Shown here piece by piece: positions 21,567 to 32,709 of a stretch of 64,000 bases of DNA. The notes under the pieces were generated by a model. It searched no databases, was not told the DNA's origin, and saw only the letters and a program-made list of their open reading frames with translations. The DNA comes from Desulfosalsimonas propionicica. Lineage in GTDB: Bacteria; Desulfobacterota; Desulfobacteria; Desulfobacterales; Desulfosalsimonadaceae. Where the stretch lies: contig NZ_JACDUS010000009.1 in the NCBI RefSeq assembly GCF_013761005.1, positions 1 through 64,000 of the forward strand, read 5' to 3'. The position numbers and the translations under genes are program-made. Positions within the stretch are counted from its first letter, which is position 1; every line of letters starts with the position of its first letter.

Positions 21567-22649
21567 TCAGGCTTTCAGGCAATTCATGACAGCATCGTGG
21601 AACCGGGGACGAAAATCTCTGATTTTCCGGCTTTCCGGATCCGTGCAAATCCGGTTGCTCAGCAAAATCAACATGATTTCACGCCGCATCTCAACCCAGA
21701 ACGAAGTGCCGGTATACCCGAGATGCCCCACGCTCGTGCCGCGGGGGAAAAACCGGCCGCTGCTGGAATTTTGCTTTTCCGGCACGTCAAATCCCGGCGT
21801 CCGGCCGGCTCCCGGCGGTATTGTCAAAAAACGCTCCACTGCTGCCCGGGAAAAAAGCCCCTTTTCCGCGGTCCCGGAACGGATCTCCAGCAGGTGGCAA
21901 AGAAAGTCAAACACCGCGCCCGCTGTGCCAAACAGCCCGGCATGGCCGGCCACCCCGCCCATGGTCCGGGCATTTTCATCATTTACCCGGCCGTAGACGG
22001 CCCTGTTGTTTTCATCCACTCCGCTGGCGGCAAATTCCCGGTCTGCCGGCACAGATGAATTCTGCAACCTGTTTGGAAGAAAAAAAAGATCCGAAATATT
22101 TAAGGGCAAATACAGATGCTTTGAAACATAGCCATCCAGGCTTGTGCCCGCAGTCCGTTCCACCACCCATTGCAAAAGCATAAATCCGACGTCGCTGTAG
22201 AGAGTTTTGCGTCCCGGCAGACAGATAAGGAGCTCTTTTGCCAGCAATTGATGCAGGCGCTTTTTCCGCTGGTCCGCCGGCAGGGAGTTTAACTCCCGGA
22301 AATAGGGCCGCCAGGCCGGCAGGCCGGCATTGTGGCACAAAAGATGTTCAACGCAAAGACCCGCCTTTTCCGATCCTTCCAGCTCGGGCAGCAGCCGACC
22401 CAGGGGGGCATTCAAATCCAGCTTCCCTCTGTCTGCAAGATGCATGGCTGCTGCTGCCGTGGCCAGGGGCTTTGTCAAAGAGGCCAGATCATAAACCGTG
22501 TCCTGGTGCACCACCTTGTTCTTGAAATGATCAAGACAGCCAAAAGCCTTATGATAGACGATTTTGTTTTTTCTTGCGGCCAGGGCCACGGCACCCGGAA
22601 ATACCCCGGTGTCAAGGGCCTCCTGCATCAAGGTATCCACTTGTTTCAT
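21567..22649 (-). CDS. Serine hydrolase of the class C beta-lactamase family
   Basis: A 360-residue enzyme of the S12/beta-lactamase fold. The nucleophile motif is SLTK (residues 57-60), the second motif is YSD where YxN is usual, and HLGYTGTS near residue 310 matches the HxG motif. No signal peptide is evident, suggesting cytoplasmic action, possibly as an esterase or peptidase. The start overlaps the LD-carboxypeptidase stop by four bases (ATGA), so both probably act on cell-wall peptides. Substrate unknown. Confidence 0.88.
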   Translation of the reverse strand: MKQVDTLMQEALDTGVFPGAVALAARKNKIVYHKAFGCLDHFKNKVVHQDTVYDLASLTKPLATAAAAMHLADRGKLDLNAPLGRLLPELEGSEKAGLCVEHLLCHNAGLPAWRPYFRELNSLPADQRKKRLHQLLAKELLICLPGRKTLYSDVGFMLLQWVVERTAGTSLDGYVSKHLYLPLNISDLFFLPNRLQNSSVPADREFAASGVDENNRAVYGRVNDENARTMGGVAGHAGLFGTAGAVFDFLCHLLEIRSGTAEKGLFSRAAVERFLTIPPGAGRTPGFDVPEKQNSSSGRFFPRGTSVGHLGYTGTSFWVEMRREIMLILLSNRICTDPESRKIRDFRPRFHDAVMNCLKA

Positions 22650-23596
22650 GACAGGCCCTTATTCTGAGGCCGGCCGGCAACGGCAGGCTCCGGGTAAGTC
22701 AGAGTCATGGTGTCACTGTCCAGACTTGCGGAAACGCCCATGGGCAAAACCGTGTTGGGCCGGCCGTGGCCTGCATGAAATCCGCATACCACGGGGAAGG
22801 CAAAACCGGCAAATACATCTGCGAAAACCCGATGGATTTGCTCTATGGGGCCGCACCGGGTAAAGGATCCCGCAGCCACGCCCGCCAGATGATCAAAGCA
22901 TCCGGCCATGCGCATCTGGGTCAGCATCCGGTCAATACGGTAGGGCTTTTCCCCGGTGTCTTCCACAAACAGGATACAGCCGGTCAGATCCGGAAAATAA
23001 GGTGTGCCCAGCATATGGCACAAAGTCGCCAGGTTGCCGCCAAGCACGCAGCCGGCGGATTTGCCCGGCCGTATCACGCACCCGTTTTCCGCCCTGACGG
23101 CCAATGCGCCCGGACCGGTCAGGGCCCTTGTGATGCTGTCTCTGGTGAGCTTGTCTGCATCTGCCAAAGAGGCCACCATGGGACCGTGGAACGTGGGCAT
23201 GCGGCATCTGAGATTCAGGGTTATCAGCAGGGTGGTAATGTCGCTGCAGCCAACAAAAATTTTGGGATGCTTTTCAATAAGCGCGTAGTCAAGGCATTCA
23301 AGTGTGCCCAGGGATCCGTATCCGCCCCGCACACACCAGACAGCACGAATGTCAGAGGCGGCGAAAAACGCGTGCAGGTCATCGGCCCGCTGTCGGCGGC
23401 TGCCGGCATAATACCCGTTTTTTAAAAAAAGTCTGTCCGACCACACCGGATCAAAGCCCATATCCCGGAGCACTTCCAGCCCCTGCAAAAAACGGTCCCT
23501 GTCAAAGGGGCTGGCCGGGGCCACAACCCCCACGCGATCGCCGGCCTGCAGAGGAGCGGGCCTGGTGCAGGCCGGAATGTCTCTGCAATGGGTCAT
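22646..23596 (-). CDS. LD-carboxypeptidase, S66 family
   Basis: Serine peptidase that removes the terminal D-Ala from murein tetrapeptides during recycling; some relatives are microcin C immunity (MccF) enzymes. It has about 316 residues. The nucleophile Ser95 lies in RGGYGS, the catalytic Glu in VEDTGEKPYRIDRML and the His in HAGHGRPNTVLPMG. I chose ATG 23596 with AAGGAAG upstream; a TTG at 23614 is also in frame. pyrG is 42 bases upstream, and it is translationally coupled to the following serine hydrolase. Confidence 0.92.
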   Translation of the reverse strand: MTHCRDIPACTRPAPLQAGDRVGVVAPASPFDRDRFLQGLEVLRDMGFDPVWSDRLFLKNGYYAGSRRQRADDLHAFFAASDIRAVWCVRGGYGSLGTLECLDYALIEKHPKIFVGCSDITTLLITLNLRCRMPTFHGPMVASLADADKLTRDSITRALTGPGALAVRAENGCVIRPGKSAGCVLGGNLATLCHMLGTPYFPDLTGCILFVEDTGEKPYRIDRMLTQMRMAGCFDHLAGVAAGSFTRCGPIEQIHRVFADVFAGFAFPVVCGFHAGHGRPNTVLPMGVSASLDSDTMTLTYPEPAVAGRPQNKGLS

Positions 23597-23638
23597 GGCA
23601 TACTTCCTTAACAAAAGGCGGCCAGGGGTACCTGTGCG

Positions 23639-25360
<1,722 letters not shown>

Positions 25361-26284
25361 TCATTGGGTTGGGGTTTCATATATTTTTTTGAATTCCTCG
25401 ATCTGCCGGCGGACTTCTTCTGCGGCCCCGCCCCTGTTTTCAGGAATTTTTGAGGCAGATTGATATTTTTTGCGCACGGCGCTGATGTCAAAATCAGATG
25501 CCGGTACTCCCGAAATCCGGTCCAGTTTTTCCACTGTCACAGCCCGGGCAAGACGGCCGTGTTCATAAAATTCAATTTTTCCGGGATAGCGAATGCGATC
25601 AAAACGCTGCCAGTCAAGATAGCGGATCTCAAATGCCGGCGGCTGTCCTGTATCTTTGGCCGGGGCCACGACCCAGCGCACGGGCAGAAACGTATTTTTG
25701 TCAAACCACACCTGGGCGCGGCTCAGGTCGGGATATCCGGCGCCGGCCACATAGACGGTTTTTTTGTTGAGCCGGCCCAGGCTGGAAATATTCATGTCAA
25801 CCCCGAGCTGCTCCAGGTGCCGTACCAGGGGAGGCCGGGATGAAAACATGAACAGGTCCTTGTAGCAGGCATACAACTGCCGGCTGTCCTCGAGGATCTC
25901 GCCGTCAAGGACAAAAAGCCGTGCTCCGGATGATTCAATATAAATCTGGCTGAAATCCGGAGTGTTGATATCGGACCGATAGGCCCCGGGCCGCCGGTAG
26001 CGAACGGTTTGGGAAAAACCGGCGGGCCCGGATGCCTCCGGCTCTGAAGCTTTTTCCGCATCCGCCTTGTTTTGCCCAACACTGCCCGCACCCTGGCTTA
26101 TGCCGCCAGCTTCATCGGGATACACATGAAGCTGCTGGATGATTTCCATCTGATCGGGCAGATTCAGATGCTTTTGCATCTGCTCTGCCACAAACGGCGC
26201 CGGAAGGACATAGCCCGACACCCCTGTGCAAACAACGGCCGCCAGAAGGCCGGCCAGGAAAAATATCACAGCAAAGCGCAGCAT
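25361..26284 (-). CDS. Exported protein with a LolA-like region
   Basis: A 307-residue protein with a clear N-terminal signal peptide (hydrophobic residues about 4-24). Past a variable Ala/Glu-rich segment (about 55-85), residues 90-260 look like an outer-membrane lipoprotein sorting type beta-fold: FEIRYLDWQRFDRIRYPGKI resembles the common ending of such proteins. The C-terminus is charged. It lies 6 bases after eno, so the two are probably co-transcribed. A role in lipoprotein or lipid handling is only a guess. Confidence 0.6.
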   Translation of the reverse strand: MLRFAVIFFLAGLLAAVVCTGVSGYVLPAPFVAEQMQKHLNLPDQMEIIQQLHVYPDEAGGISQGAGSVGQNKADAEKASEPEASGPAGFSQTVRYRRPGAYRSDINTPDFSQIYIESSGARLFVLDGEILEDSRQLYACYKDLFMFSSRPPLVRHLEQLGVDMNISSLGRLNKKTVYVAGAGYPDLSRAQVWFDKNTFLPVRWVVAPAKDTGQPPAFEIRYLDWQRFDRIRYPGKIEFYEHGRLARAVTVEKLDRISGVPASDFDISAVRKKYQSASKIPENRGGAAEEVRRQIEEFKKIYETPTQ

Positions 26285-26290
26285 TATCGG

Positions 26291-27664
<1,374 letters not shown>

Positions 27665-27675
27665 TCACGTCCCCC

Positions 27676-27703
27676 TTGACTCAAATGCCAGGCATGATAC
27701 GAT
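27676..27703 (+). promoter_or_regulatory. Promoter candidate for the winged-helix gene, overlapping the eno promoter
   Basis: TTGACT (27676-27681), a 16-base spacer and TACGAT (27698-27703) on the plus strand. Its -10 overlaps the -10 of the minus-strand eno promoter, so the two would compete for polymerase. Confidence 0.45.
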
Positions 27704-27722
27704 TTGAAGGATACCGTGTCAA
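27694..27722 (-). promoter_or_regulatory. eno operon promoter
   Basis: A perfect TTGACA (27717-27722), 17-base spacer and TATCAT (27694-27699) on the minus strand, about 130 bases before the eno start codon. One of the best promoter matches in the window. Confidence 0.7.
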
Positions 27723-27809
27723 GCACTTGAACCCCCGGGCAGGGCAACAAAATAAAAATATATAGTTATCATTCATAGTTACACAAATATAGCAACAAGG
27801 AACCCCATA

Positions 27810-28241
27810 ATGAACCTCAACAGCCCGTACAAAGAAGCCCACCTGCTGGTGGGCGCCGTCCGTGTCCTGGAATACCGGCACCAGCGCCCGCCCGCCCTTG
27901 AACAGATTGCAGAGCTGCTTTCCATGTCCACCGAGGAAGCCGGCCGGTTGTGCCGCAAATCCGAATCTGCGGGCATCATTGAAACGCTTGAAAAATCCGG
28001 TGAAACCCGGATTTTTATCAGGGACCACCGACGGATTGAAAACCTTTCCGACCAGGCCGAAGACTCAAGGCTTTCCGCGGAACTGGAAGAATTCCGGAAA
28101 CAAAAGCAGGCAGAACGCAAAACCCTGGATGAACTGCGCACCCGCCAGGCGGACAAGCGAAAGAAAATGCATGAACAAATCGAGCGCCGGTTAAAAACCC
28201 AGCTAAAAACCCAAAGCCCGGAGCCCCGGAACAATGGCTGA
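27810..28241 (+). CDS. Small winged-helix-like protein with coiled-coil tail
   Basis: A 143-residue protein I do not recognise as a named family. Residues 1-75 look like a winged helix: helices around AHLLVGAVRVLEY and ALEQIAELLSMSTEEAGRLC, then a probable recognition helix and a beta wing (SGETRIFIRD). Residues 80-140 are very rich in Lys, Arg, Glu and Gln and probably form a coiled coil. ATG 27810 follows AAGGA. It diverges from eno with overlapping promoters, but a regulatory link to eno is only a possibility. Confidence 0.6.
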   Translation: MNLNSPYKEAHLLVGAVRVLEYRHQRPPALEQIAELLSMSTEEAGRLCRKSESAGIIETLEKSGETRIFIRDHRRIENLSDQAEDSRLSAELEEFRKQKQAERKTLDELRTRQADKRKKMHEQIERRLKTQLKTQSPEPRNNG

Positions 28242-28258
28242 TCCAGGCCCTGCTTTAC

Positions 28259-30106
28259 TTACTGCCGCAGGCATTCGGCCACTTCGGCGATAAACCGGCT
28301 GGCCGGGCTGTACTGCCCCTTGCGGTAATCGGCAGTGGTTAAAAACAAGAATTTTTCCGCCCGGGTCATGGCCACATACATCAGCCGCCGCTCCTCCTGG
28401 AGCTCGGACTCTGACTCCCGGGACTTCCAGTGGGGAAGCAGGTTTTCGTCGCATCCCACCACAAAAACCACGTGAAACTCCAGTCCCTTGCTGGCATGAA
28501 TGGTGGCCATGCTCAGCCCGCCTTCATCGCTGTCAGCCTCTTCCTTGTCCTCCCGGACAAGAGCGGCTTCTTCCAGGTAATCCAGAAGGGTCTCGTAGGT
28601 GGAGGCGGCATAGACAAGCTGTTCAATGTTTTCCATGCGCGTGGTGAATTCATCTGCTGTCTTTGACTGTTGATTCAAATGCGTTTCATAATCCACCCGG
28701 TCCATGACCGTGCGTATGGCTGCATCCGGGGCCATGGGTTCGATGTCTTTAAGCAGCTGAATCAGGGCGCTTAAGCCGGCATGAATTTTGGATGACAGAA
28801 TTTTTCCGGAAACCGCCCGGGCCACGGCATCCTGCAGGCTGCCCCCCGGGGGGCGGCAGGCATTTAATTTCTCGACCATCTTCGGGCCGATGCCCCGCTT
28901 GGGAGTGTTTAACACCCGCTCAAATGCCGCGTCATCCTTTGGGAATACAGCTGCAGTGAGATAGCAGTTGATATCCAGGATTTCCTTTCTTTCAAAAAAG
29001 CCTTTGTCGCCGAGCATCCGATAGGGAATGCCGGCAAAACGAAAGGCCTGCTCAAAGGGAAGGGAGCAGAATTTGGTGCGGTACAGCACGGCCATTTTGT
29101 CATAGGCGATGCCCGAGCGGTGCAGCATTTCAATCTTGTCCGCCACCCAGCCGGCTTCCTCCTCGTCGCTGAAAAATTCATGGATGGCCACGGACCCGCC
29201 CTTTTGCTCGGAAAAACAGGATTTGTCCATCCTGTCGCGGTTAAAGCGGATCAGCCCGTTGGCGGTCTTGACGATCTCGTCTGCGGATCTGTAATTCTGC
29301 TCCAGCCGGAAAATGCTGGCGCCCTGGTAGGAGCGCTCAAATCCCAGGAAATGGTCCACGTTGCTGCCCCTAAACCCGTATATGGCCTGCCAGTCGTCTC
29401 CCACGCAAAAAAGATTGCCGTTTCCCAGAAGCAACCGCGTGAGTTCGGCCTGGAGATTGTTTGTGTCCTGATATTCATCCACCAGGATATAGGAGAAATA
29501 AGCCCGGTAATCCTCGCGCACTCCGTCATGATCCCGGAGCAGATCCCTGGCCTTGAGCAGGATATTGTCAAAATCCACTGCGTTTCTGGCTTTGAGCTCG
29601 TCTTCATAGGCGGAAAACAGATCCCTTAACCGCACGGGGCCGATTCTGGGATGCGCGTCCATGTAGGCATCCGGGCTGCCGGAGTTTTTGGCGCTGGAAA
29701 GCGCGGCACGCACGGCATAAAAATTCTTCCGATCCATGTCAAAACGGATCATCAGGTCCTTGATGAGTTTTTGCTGCTGGTAATCGGAGTAAATCTGAAG
29801 CGGGGGCTCATAGCCCAGCAGGCGACAGTGTTCCCTCAGAATTCGGAAACAGGCGGAATGATAGGTGCGCACCCAGGGAAACCGCTCCACGGCCAGTCCG
29901 GTAAGCTCTGTAAGGCGGCGCTTCATTTCATCGGCCGCCTTGTTGGTAAATGTAATGGCCAGGATGCGCTCCGGGCGGTAACCCAGATCAATGAGATGGG
30001 CCACCTTGGCGGTCAGGGTGCGGGTCTTGCCGGATCCGGCCCCGGCCACTACCAATGCCGGGCCGATATGTGTTACAGCGGCTTTCTGCTGATCAGAGAG
30101 CTCCAT
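28259..30106 (-). CDS. UvrD/Rep-family ATP-dependent DNA helicase
   Basis: Superfamily 1A 3'-5' helicase. It has Walker A GAGSGKT (residues 22-28), the motif Ia region ITFTNKAADEMKRR, motif II LVDEYQDTN (about 210), motif III GDDWQAIYGFRG, TIHASKGLEF (motif V) and VAMTRAEK (motif VI). At 615 residues it is shorter than UvrD or PcrA (about 720) because it ends soon after motif VI and lacks their long C-terminal tail; this resembles Rep-like enzymes. Roles in repair or fork restart are likely. It lies 18 bases after ugd. Confidence 0.9.
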   Translation of the reverse strand: MELSDQQKAAVTHIGPALVVAGAGSGKTRTLTAKVAHLIDLGYRPERILAITFTNKAADEMKRRLTELTGLAVERFPWVRTYHSACFRILREHCRLLGYEPPLQIYSDYQQQKLIKDLMIRFDMDRKNFYAVRAALSSAKNSGSPDAYMDAHPRIGPVRLRDLFSAYEDELKARNAVDFDNILLKARDLLRDHDGVREDYRAYFSYILVDEYQDTNNLQAELTRLLLGNGNLFCVGDDWQAIYGFRGSNVDHFLGFERSYQGASIFRLEQNYRSADEIVKTANGLIRFNRDRMDKSCFSEQKGGSVAIHEFFSDEEEAGWVADKIEMLHRSGIAYDKMAVLYRTKFCSLPFEQAFRFAGIPYRMLGDKGFFERKEILDINCYLTAAVFPKDDAAFERVLNTPKRGIGPKMVEKLNACRPPGGSLQDAVARAVSGKILSSKIHAGLSALIQLLKDIEPMAPDAAIRTVMDRVDYETHLNQQSKTADEFTTRMENIEQLVYAASTYETLLDYLEEAALVREDKEEADSDEGGLSMATIHASKGLEFHVVFVVGCDENLLPHWKSRESESELQEERRLMYVAMTRAEKFLFLTTADYRKGQYSPASRFIAEVAECLRQ

Positions 30107-30124
30107 TAAAATGTCATTCCTTTT

Positions 30125-31480
30125 TCAGTCAATGGCAGGCCCGGCAATGATATCGGGCCGGCCGGTGCGGATGCAGGTAAAGTTATGCCGGACAATGAGA
30201 TCGGTGCTGTAAAGATTTCTGGCGTCAAAGATCACCGGTTGTTTCAGGCGCTTTTCAATACCGGGAAAATCAGGGGTCCGGAACTGGTGCCAGTCAGTGA
30301 GTACGGCCAGGGCGTGGGCGCCGTCAAGGATTTCATACTGCTTGTCTCCCACAGAAACATTATCGTTGCCGGCAAACATTTGTTTTGCATTTTGTCCGGC
30401 CCCCGGGTCAAAGGCCCGGATCTGCATGCCCGCCCGGCTCAGTTCATTGACAATATCGATTGCCGGTGAATGGCGGATGTCATCGGTATTGGCCTTAAAC
30501 GACAGTCCCCACACCGCCAGGACCCGGCCGGAAACCCCGCCGGCGGATTCAAAAAAGCTTTGAACCTTGCGCGCCACCATCTGTCTCTGGCGGTTGTTGA
30601 CATTGTCCACCGCACTGAGCACTTCGGGCACATAGCCCAGATCCGCGGCTGTATGTATCAGTGCCCTGACATCCTTTGGAAAGCATGAGCCCCCGTAACC
30701 CACCCCGGGATAGATGAAATGATAGCCGATGCGGTGATCCGAGCCGATGCCCGCTCGCACATCGCGCACATCCGCGCCCACCTTCTCGCAGATATTGGCG
30801 ATTTCATTGATAAACGAAATCTTGGCGGCGAGCATGCAGTTGGCCGCGTACTTGGTCATCTCCGCGCTTTTCGGGCTCATGAGAATTAATTTATCGCGGC
30901 TTCTGGCATAGGGCTCATACAGATTTTCCATTAATTGAGCCACTTCCGGATTGTCCGTGCCGATAATGATCCGGTCGGGCTTCATAAAGTCGCTGACCGC
31001 ATCGCCTTCCTTTAAAAACTCGGGATTGGAGACCACATCAAAATCAAGGGAAACACCCCGGGCAGCCAGCCGTTCTGAAATGATTTCCCTGACCCGGGCG
31101 GCCGTGCCCACGGGTACCGTGGACTTATTGACCACGATTTTGTGATCCTCCATGTTGTCGCCCACCTGTCCGGCCACCCGGTATACAGCGGAAAGATCAC
31201 AGGAACCGTCTTCCATGGACGGGGTGCCCACGCAGGAAAAAATCAGGGTCGCACTGGCCATGGCATCTTTGAGCGACGTGGTAAACACCAGGCGCTCTTC
31301 TGCCAGGTTTCGCTGGACCAGTTCTTCCAGGCCGGGTTCGAAAATGTGGACATCACCTGTTTTCAGCCGCTGGATGATCCCGTCGTTGATATCCACGCAA
31401 AAGACATGGTTTCCGGTTTCAGCCAGACAGGCGGCTGTCACCAGTCCCACATACCCGGTTCCCACGATACATACGTTCAT
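30125..31480 (-). CDS. ugd: UDP-glucose 6-dehydrogenase
   Basis: NAD-dependent four-electron oxidation of UDP-glucose to UDP-glucuronate, a precursor of surface polysaccharides. It has 451 residues starting at ATG 31480. The NAD motif GTGYVGLVTAACLAE lies at residues 7-21, and the catalytic Cys at about 263 sits in GYGGSCFPKD. Relatives that oxidise UDP-N-acetyl sugars share the fold, but the central helix and overall length favour UDP-glucose. The tRNA-Leu gene is immediately upstream on the same strand. Confidence 0.93.
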   Translation of the reverse strand: MNVCIVGTGYVGLVTAACLAETGNHVFCVDINDGIIQRLKTGDVHIFEPGLEELVQRNLAEERLVFTTSLKDAMASATLIFSCVGTPSMEDGSCDLSAVYRVAGQVGDNMEDHKIVVNKSTVPVGTAARVREIISERLAARGVSLDFDVVSNPEFLKEGDAVSDFMKPDRIIIGTDNPEVAQLMENLYEPYARSRDKLILMSPKSAEMTKYAANCMLAAKISFINEIANICEKVGADVRDVRAGIGSDHRIGYHFIYPGVGYGGSCFPKDVRALIHTAADLGYVPEVLSAVDNVNNRQRQMVARKVQSFFESAGGVSGRVLAVWGLSFKANTDDIRHSPAIDIVNELSRAGMQIRAFDPGAGQNAKQMFAGNDNVSVGDKQYEILDGAHALAVLTDWHQFRTPDFPGIEKRLKQPVIFDARNLYSTDLIVRHNFTCIRTGRPDIIAGPAID

Positions 31481-31517
31481 ATCTTCGGCCCTTCTGTCCT
31501 GATGTTGTCTGCCTTGA

Positions 31518-31607
31518 ATGGTGCCTGGGACGAGAATCGAACTCGTACGGGGACTATGCCCCAAGGGATTTTAAGTCCCTTGCGTCTACCTGTTCCGCCA
31601 CCCAGGC
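31518..31607 (-). tRNA. tRNA-Leu, anticodon UAA
   Basis: On the minus strand the acceptor arms GCCTGGG and CCCAGGC pair perfectly, followed by A and an encoded CCA (31518-31520). The D arm contains GGTAGACGC, the anticodon arm reads AGGGA-CTTAAAA-TCCCT with anticodon TAA, a long variable arm (TGGGGCATAGTCCCC region) marks a class II tRNA, and the T arm contains GTTCGATTC. All agree with tRNA-Leu(UAA). Confidence 0.97.
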
Positions 31608-31608
31608 A

Positions 31609-31869
31609 CAGGGTTGAATCTGCGAGGTTGCTGAATGGTTTTAAGGGGTTGTTTTGCAAATGAGGTGTGTAGAAATATATGCAAACCCGGAAACCATAAA
31701 ACCAAATCGAAACATTGAATTTGGAAATTTTTTTAGCACCCGGACCCGATAAAGTCAACCCGCAAGATAGAGGTGGGGCGGGTGACAGGTGATAAATGGG
31801 GAGCCGGGGACGCGGGCAATGCAATCCGGGCTGCAGATGCTTCGGGGTAAAGGCCCTTCATTGTTTTTT
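31609..31869. other. Intergenic region without a recognisable gene
   Basis: AT-rich DNA between tRNA-Leu (minus) and the selenoprotein gene (plus). It should hold the tRNA promoter on the minus strand, but I could not settle on one pair of hexamers. No coding region or repeat is convincing here. Confidence 0.5.
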
Positions 31870-31918
31870 GTTAACCGGCTGCGGCATGGTTAACATTAGG
31901 CCAGAAAGCGTTTTATAT
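31870..31918 (+). promoter_or_regulatory. Promoter with inverted-repeat operator candidate for the selenoprotein gene
   Basis: TTAACA (31890-31895), a 17-base spacer and TTATAT (31913-31918) form a promoter candidate. A perfect 7-bp inverted repeat, GTTAACC-N11-GGTTAAC (31870-31894), overlaps the -35. That placement is typical of a repressor or redox-regulator operator. The cognate regulator is not visible in the window. Confidence 0.45.
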
Positions 31919-31944
31919 GTAGAATCCAACCATGGAGGGGAAAA

Positions 31945-32589
31945 ATGGGTTTGCAGGAAAAGCTTGATGCGCAGAAAAAAGAGCTTGAGTCTGCGGCACC
32001 AAAACAGGCCATTGATATTATGCACAAGGCCACAGAGGAGCTCCAAGACTCCGGCATGGCAGACAAGGCCAAAACAACCGGCGACAAGGCCCCGGATTTT
32101 TCCCTGGAAAATTACAGGGGTGAAACCGTAAACCTTTATGAAAAACTCAAACAAGGCCCCGTGGTGCTGGGTTTTTACCGTGGCGGGTGGTGACCGTTTT
32201 GCAACATAGAGCTGGACGCTCTTGAAACCGAACACAAAAAAATTCAGGATCTGGGCGCATCTTTGATAATGGTCTCGCCGCAAAGCAAAGAGGCATCCCG
32301 AGCGTTTGCTGAAAAAAAGGGCCTTACAATGCAATTGCTGGTGGATTCGGGAAATCAGGCGGCCAAAGCATTCGGTCTGGTCTACACGGTGCCCGGTGAT
32401 CTGCAAAAAGTATATCAGCAGTTCGGCATTCACGTGGACAAAAACAATGCAGACGGATCCTGGGATCTTCCCATGTCCGCGCGCTATATCATTGATACGG
32501 AAGCCACGATCCGATACGCGCAGGTCAATGCCGACTATACGGTGCGACCGGATCCGTCCCATACCATCGAGGCCCTCGAAAGCCTGTAA
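31945..32589 (+). CDS. Selenocysteine-containing peroxiredoxin-like protein (AhpC/TSA family), UGA read as Sec
   Basis: A thioredoxin-fold peroxidase-like protein of 214 residues. The frame is interrupted only by TGA at 32191-32193, in RGGW-U-PFCN. Relatives have WCPYC or WCPFC there, so residue 83 is read as selenocysteine replacing the catalytic Cys, with the resolving Cys three residues later. The frame continues for 131 more codons with normal family sequence (MVSPQSKEASRAFAEKKG). A SECIS-like hairpin follows the TGA. The GGAGGGG site is strong. Likely reduces peroxides or disulphides. A nonsense mutation is unlikely given the context. Confidence 0.88.
32208..32222 (+). promoter_or_regulatory. 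Bacterial SECIS-like hairpin
   Basis: AGAGC (32208-32212) and GCTCT (32218-32222) pair around the loop TGGAC, starting 14 bases after the in-frame TGA, with the apical loop about 19 bases away. Bacterial SECIS elements lie in this range, inside the coding region, and usually have a G within the first two loop positions, as here. SelB would bind it to insert Sec. Confidence 0.65.
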
Positions 32590-32709
32590 CCGTCCAAACC
32601 CCGGGAAGAAATTCCGGAGAAATCTGCCGGGCGCGGCCGCAGCGTCAAACCGGTCTGCGGACAAGACACAACCACCTGAAATTTTTAAAACGATTTTTTT
32701 TGACATTCC

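Noticed and set aside
32191-32193. In-frame TGA as a nonsense mutation or frameshift making a pseudogene
   Set aside because: It replaces exactly the catalytic Cys, the frame is otherwise open and family-like on both sides, and a SECIS-like hairpin follows.
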